Assembly (NCBI GenBank): GCA_030686995.1
Contig: CM060704.1
Coordinates: 109,684,542 to 109,748,541, forward strand
Source of the DNA: Artemisia argyi
Taxonomy: Eukaryota; Streptophyta; Magnoliopsida; Asterales; Asteraceae
DNA: 64,000 bases
Direction: 5' to 3'
Made by a program: the position numbers and the translations under genes. Shown here piece by piece: positions 61,001 through 64,000 of this stretch. A model generated the notes under the pieces. The model worked only from the letters and a program-made list of their open reading frames with translations, was not told the origin of the DNA and made no database searches. Every line of letters begins with the position of its first letter. Within the stretch, counting starts at the first letter, position 1.

Positions 61001-62567
61001 GGCAAATTTTGTGGCTGATGCTTTGAGTCGCAAGGAACGTTTGAAACCGTTACGCGTTCGAGCTTTAGTTTTGACGATTAACTCGAATTTACCCGCTCAG
61101 ATTCTGCAAGCACAAGAAGAAGTCGTGAAAAGAGGAGAGCTTAAGAAGGAGAAAGTTGATGGGATGATTATTAATGAGAAACTTGAGAAACGTTCAGATG
61201 GAACTTTGTGTTACAAAGGAAGAAGTTGGGTGCCCTTGTTTGGAGGACTGAGAGACTTGATTATGCTCGAGTCTCATAAGTCAAAGTATTCCATTCACCC
61301 AGGATCTGACAAGATGTATCAAGATGTGAAGAAGTTATATTGGTGGCCCAATATGAAAGCTGAGATTGCCGATTATGTCCGTAAGTGTCTTACGTGCGGC
61401 AAGGTTAAGGCTGAACATCAAAAACCGTCTGGTTTGCTAGAACAACCTGAGATCCCAGAATGCAAATGGGAAAGAATAACAATGGATTTTGTCACCAAGC
61501 TACCAAGGACTTCGACAGGATACGATGCTATTTGGATAATAGTCGATCGAGTGACTAAATATGCGCACTTTTTGCCAATCAAAGAGAATTACAGTATGGA
61601 TAAGTTGACCCGGGTCTACGTGAAAGAGATAGTATCTCGACATGGAGTGCCAATGTCTATTATTTCAGATAGAGACGGCAGGTTTACTTCGAATTTTTGG
61701 AAGTCACTTCAAGATTCGTTTGGTACGAACCTCGACATGAGTACCGCTTACCATCCACAGACCGATGGACAAAGCGAGAGAACCATCCAGACTTTGGAAG
61801 ATATGTTGTGTGCCTGTGCGATTGATTTTGGGAATGGATCGGATGTCCATTTGCCCTTGATTGAGTTTTCTTACAACAACAGTTATCACGCGAGTATTAA
61901 GGCCGCACCGTTTGAAGCACTCTATGGTCGGAAGTATCGATCACCTATATGTTGGGATGAAGTAGGAGAAGCCCAGCTTATTGGACCAGATTTAGTTCGT
62001 GAAACGACCGAAAAGATTGCTTAGATTAAAGACAGATTGAAAGTTGCTCGTGACCGACAGAAGAGTTACGCAGATGTGAGGCGTAAACCCCTGGAATTTC
62101 AAGTAGGAGATAGGGTTATGTTGAAAGTATCGCCTTGGAAAGGTGTGATCAGGTTTGGTAAGAGAGGAAAGTTGAATCCCCGTTATATTGGACCATTTAA
62201 GATTGTGAAGAGGATTGGTCCTGTGGCATATAAGCTAGAATTGCCACCGGAGCTCAGTAGAGTTCACCCAACTTTCCACGTGTCGAATTTGAAGAAGTGT
62301 TTGACTGATGAAGCCGCAGTAATACCGCTTGAGGAAATTGAGATTGATGAGGAATTGCATTTTGTTGAGGAGCCTGTTGAGATTATGGATCGCGAGGTTA
62401 AGCGATTGAAGAAGAGTCGTATTCTTCTTGTGAAGGTTCGATGGAATTCCAAGAGAGGACAGGAGTATACCTGGGAACGCGAGGACGAGTTTAAACGCAA
62501 ATACCCAAATCTTTTCAAAACCAGGACTGACAACTCGAAACTAAATCCGGGACGGATTTCTAAATAA
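58086..62567 (+). pseudogene. gag-pol polyprotein of element F (five stops)
   Basis: One frame of 1493 codons from ATG 58086 to TAA 62565, with stops at 58122 (TAG), 59508 (TGA), 60636 (TAG), 60741 (TGA) and 62022 (TAG) and no frameshift. Order as in element A: Gag ('LSWWNAYVQEKG...YCSRSDLRKLDTEF'), a CCHC knuckle CTKCQKVGHVARFC, a second knuckle that has lost its first Cys (YGCGERGHYRNHC), protease DSGA at 59268, RT FIDD at 60255-60266, RNase H with a canonical '[14 protein letters not shown]', integrase D 61485, D 61668, E 61776, and the chromodomain-like tail ending '[17 protein letters not shown]'. Compared with A, four of the stops replace Gln or Arg codons by a single C-to-T change. Confidence 0.93.
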
Positions 62568-62578
62568 GATGTATGTGA

Positions 62579-63703
62579 TGCAACCCCCGGTACTTTTCTA
62601 AACTCATTTCTAGCCAAAATATTTATTTTCGTACCTGAGACACATTAAAACTTTTATTTTGTGATTATTTGGGCTTGAGAAACGTGAGATATATTGGAAA
62701 CGAGAACTTTATTCCTTAATTGACTCGGCACAACCTAGAACACTCGAACTTATTGCATTTGCCAAATTATTTGAATTATTTTGAGTTTTGGAAAAACTCT
62801 AAAGTTTATGCTTGATTTTATTGGAAAAATTATTTCGTGAACAATGGCGCAAGTTTCATAATTTTTCGAGTCCGTTTGCTATGTCGTTCGAGCTCCGAAG
62901 CGTTTATCGTAATAAGTTTGCTACGTTGGCGATATTAGTCCTCGAAGTATCACCCTCCATCTACCCCACACTTTTATTAATTTCAAAACTAACCCTACAC
63001 TATTTTAATCATATATATACCCTCCACTCACCCCATTTCCTCATTTTTACTCATTTAAAACACACACCCACTCTCTCTCTAAAATATTTCTCTCCTCCCT
63101 CTCTCTTATTTTTTTTCCGGCCGGCTACCAACCACCACCGCCGCCGCCGCTCCGGCGTACTTTTCCGGTCGCCGTAATATTTTTCCGGCCAAAAATATTT
63201 TCTTTCACCATCTTGTAGATCGGGACGTGCTCGTTCCAAAAGTACAAGTCGTTTAATTTAAAACCATCCCGAACACCCCCAAACCACTACCACCGCCGCA
63301 CCACCTTGTCACCACCATCACCACCACGATCAACCACCACTTTCTACTCTTTTTACCCATCTTTTCTTGCTCGGTAACCACCCAAACGCACCTTTATTTA
63401 TTTATTTTTAATTATTTTAAATTTATTTTGTTCTTAATTAGTTAAAAACAATAAAAATATTAATAAACTAATTTTCGTATTTTTATATATTAAAAATAAT
63501 ATTTCTGAAAATATTTTATTTAAATCCGAAAATATTATAAATTTTTATATATTTTTATTTATTACCGAAAATATTTTTATAAAATTTATTTTATAAATTT
63601 ATTAATTATTTATTTAATATTCCGAAAATAATTTTATAAATAATATATATTTTTTGTTTTCATCTTAAAATATTTTTATAAAAATTTCATATTTTTATTT
63701 ATA

Positions 63704-63787
<84 letters not shown>

Positions 63788-64000
63788 TTTATTATTTATT
63801 TATTCAAATTTGAGATATAAATGATGTTTTTGACTCAAGTGGGCCCCTCCTTTGACCGACAGTTGACTGGTCAACACCGGGTCGACCCGGTTAATTTTTG
63901 TATTATTTGTTGATTTTCATGGTTATTTGTAGTTGTTATATATTTTGGAACTTGTTTCGGCTAAGTTTAAATAAAACAGATTAATAAATATGAAACTATA
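62579..64000 (+). repeat. 3' LTR of element F, first 1422 bp
   Basis: Starts TGCAACCCCC where the 5' LTR has TGTAACCCCC. It matches the 5' LTR from 53479 on but carries an extra 60-odd bp of AT-rich sequence near 63508-63572, a shorter copy of the TGACCCGGT-type repeat near 63885, and an expanded TA tract. It runs off the window. Confidence 0.93.
63708..63782 (+). repeat. TA tract in F 3' LTR
   Basis: About 75 bp of uninterrupted TA. The same site in the 5' LTR (about 54547-54594) has only short interrupted TA runs. Confidence 0.93.

Larger units (their letters stand above)
53479..64000 (+). mobile_element. Tekay-like gypsy element F (3' LTR cut by window)
   Basis: 5' LTR 53479-56664, primer binding site, pre-gag frame, 288-bp spacer, 1493-codon gag-pol, then the first 1422 bp of the 3' LTR. 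Same plan as element A but a different family: U3 regions do not align by eye, while the 3' part of the LTR and the proteins do. Five stops disable gag-pol. The base context on the left is GTTTC (53474-53478); the right flank is outside the window. Confidence 0.92.

Overview
The window is transposon-only DNA from a plant nuclear genome, almost certainly a eudicot and probably of the daisy family (Asteraceae). The family guess is recollection-based: the gag, the pre-gag frame and the extra Copia frame read like elements I know from that family. I found no host gene, tRNA, rRNA or CRISPR array. Everything that can be assigned belongs to at least seven LTR retrotransposons stacked inside one another. 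Letters A-G below are my own labels.

Layout. 1-3866 (+): decayed pol remnant and intact 3-kb 3' LTR of a Ty3/gypsy element (G), which ends directly inside element A. 3867-28884 (+): a tandem array of a Tekay-like chromovirus (A), int1(5'-truncated)-LTR1-int2-LTR2-int3-LTR3, with a 9.4-kb period and shared LTRs. Each internal region carries a pre-gag frame and a gag-pol frame, all broken by stops. 28885-30487 (-): 5' LTR, leader and first 46 gag codons of a Copia element (D) that A interrupted. 30488-32055: unassigned AT-rich DNA with many GCTTATT words. 32056-33327 and 52634-53478 (+): integrase end and 3' LTR of another gypsy element (E), split by element C. 33328-52633 (-): complete SIRE-like Copia element (C) with 711-bp LTRs, target duplication CTAGC and a downstream extra frame. 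34662-42901 (+): element B, inside C's extra frame, with 1410-bp LTRs, target duplication GGAAC and one intact 916-codon Gag-like frame but no polymerase. 53479-64000 (+): another Tekay-like element (F), complete except for the end of its 3' LTR.

How the parts relate. C sits inside E and B inside C, so insertion order is E, then C, then B; visible LTR differences agree (four in 711 bp for C, two in 1410 bp for B). G sits in A and A in D. The middle LTR of the A array is a recombinant: its 5' part carries the variants of LTR3 and its 3' part those of LTR1, with the switch around a (TA)n tract. int2 and int3 share the same five nonsense codons, so the array grew by unequal exchange after the element had died.

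Most likely to repay study: the recombinant LTR; a seven-copy array of TGACG palindromes just upstream of B's TATA box; paired hairpin/polypurine modules in B; twenty TTAYGCGTAA-like words in D's leader; and a pre-gag frame with a candidate intron shared by A and F. Most stop codons that can be compared are explained by C-to-T change at CG or CHG sites.
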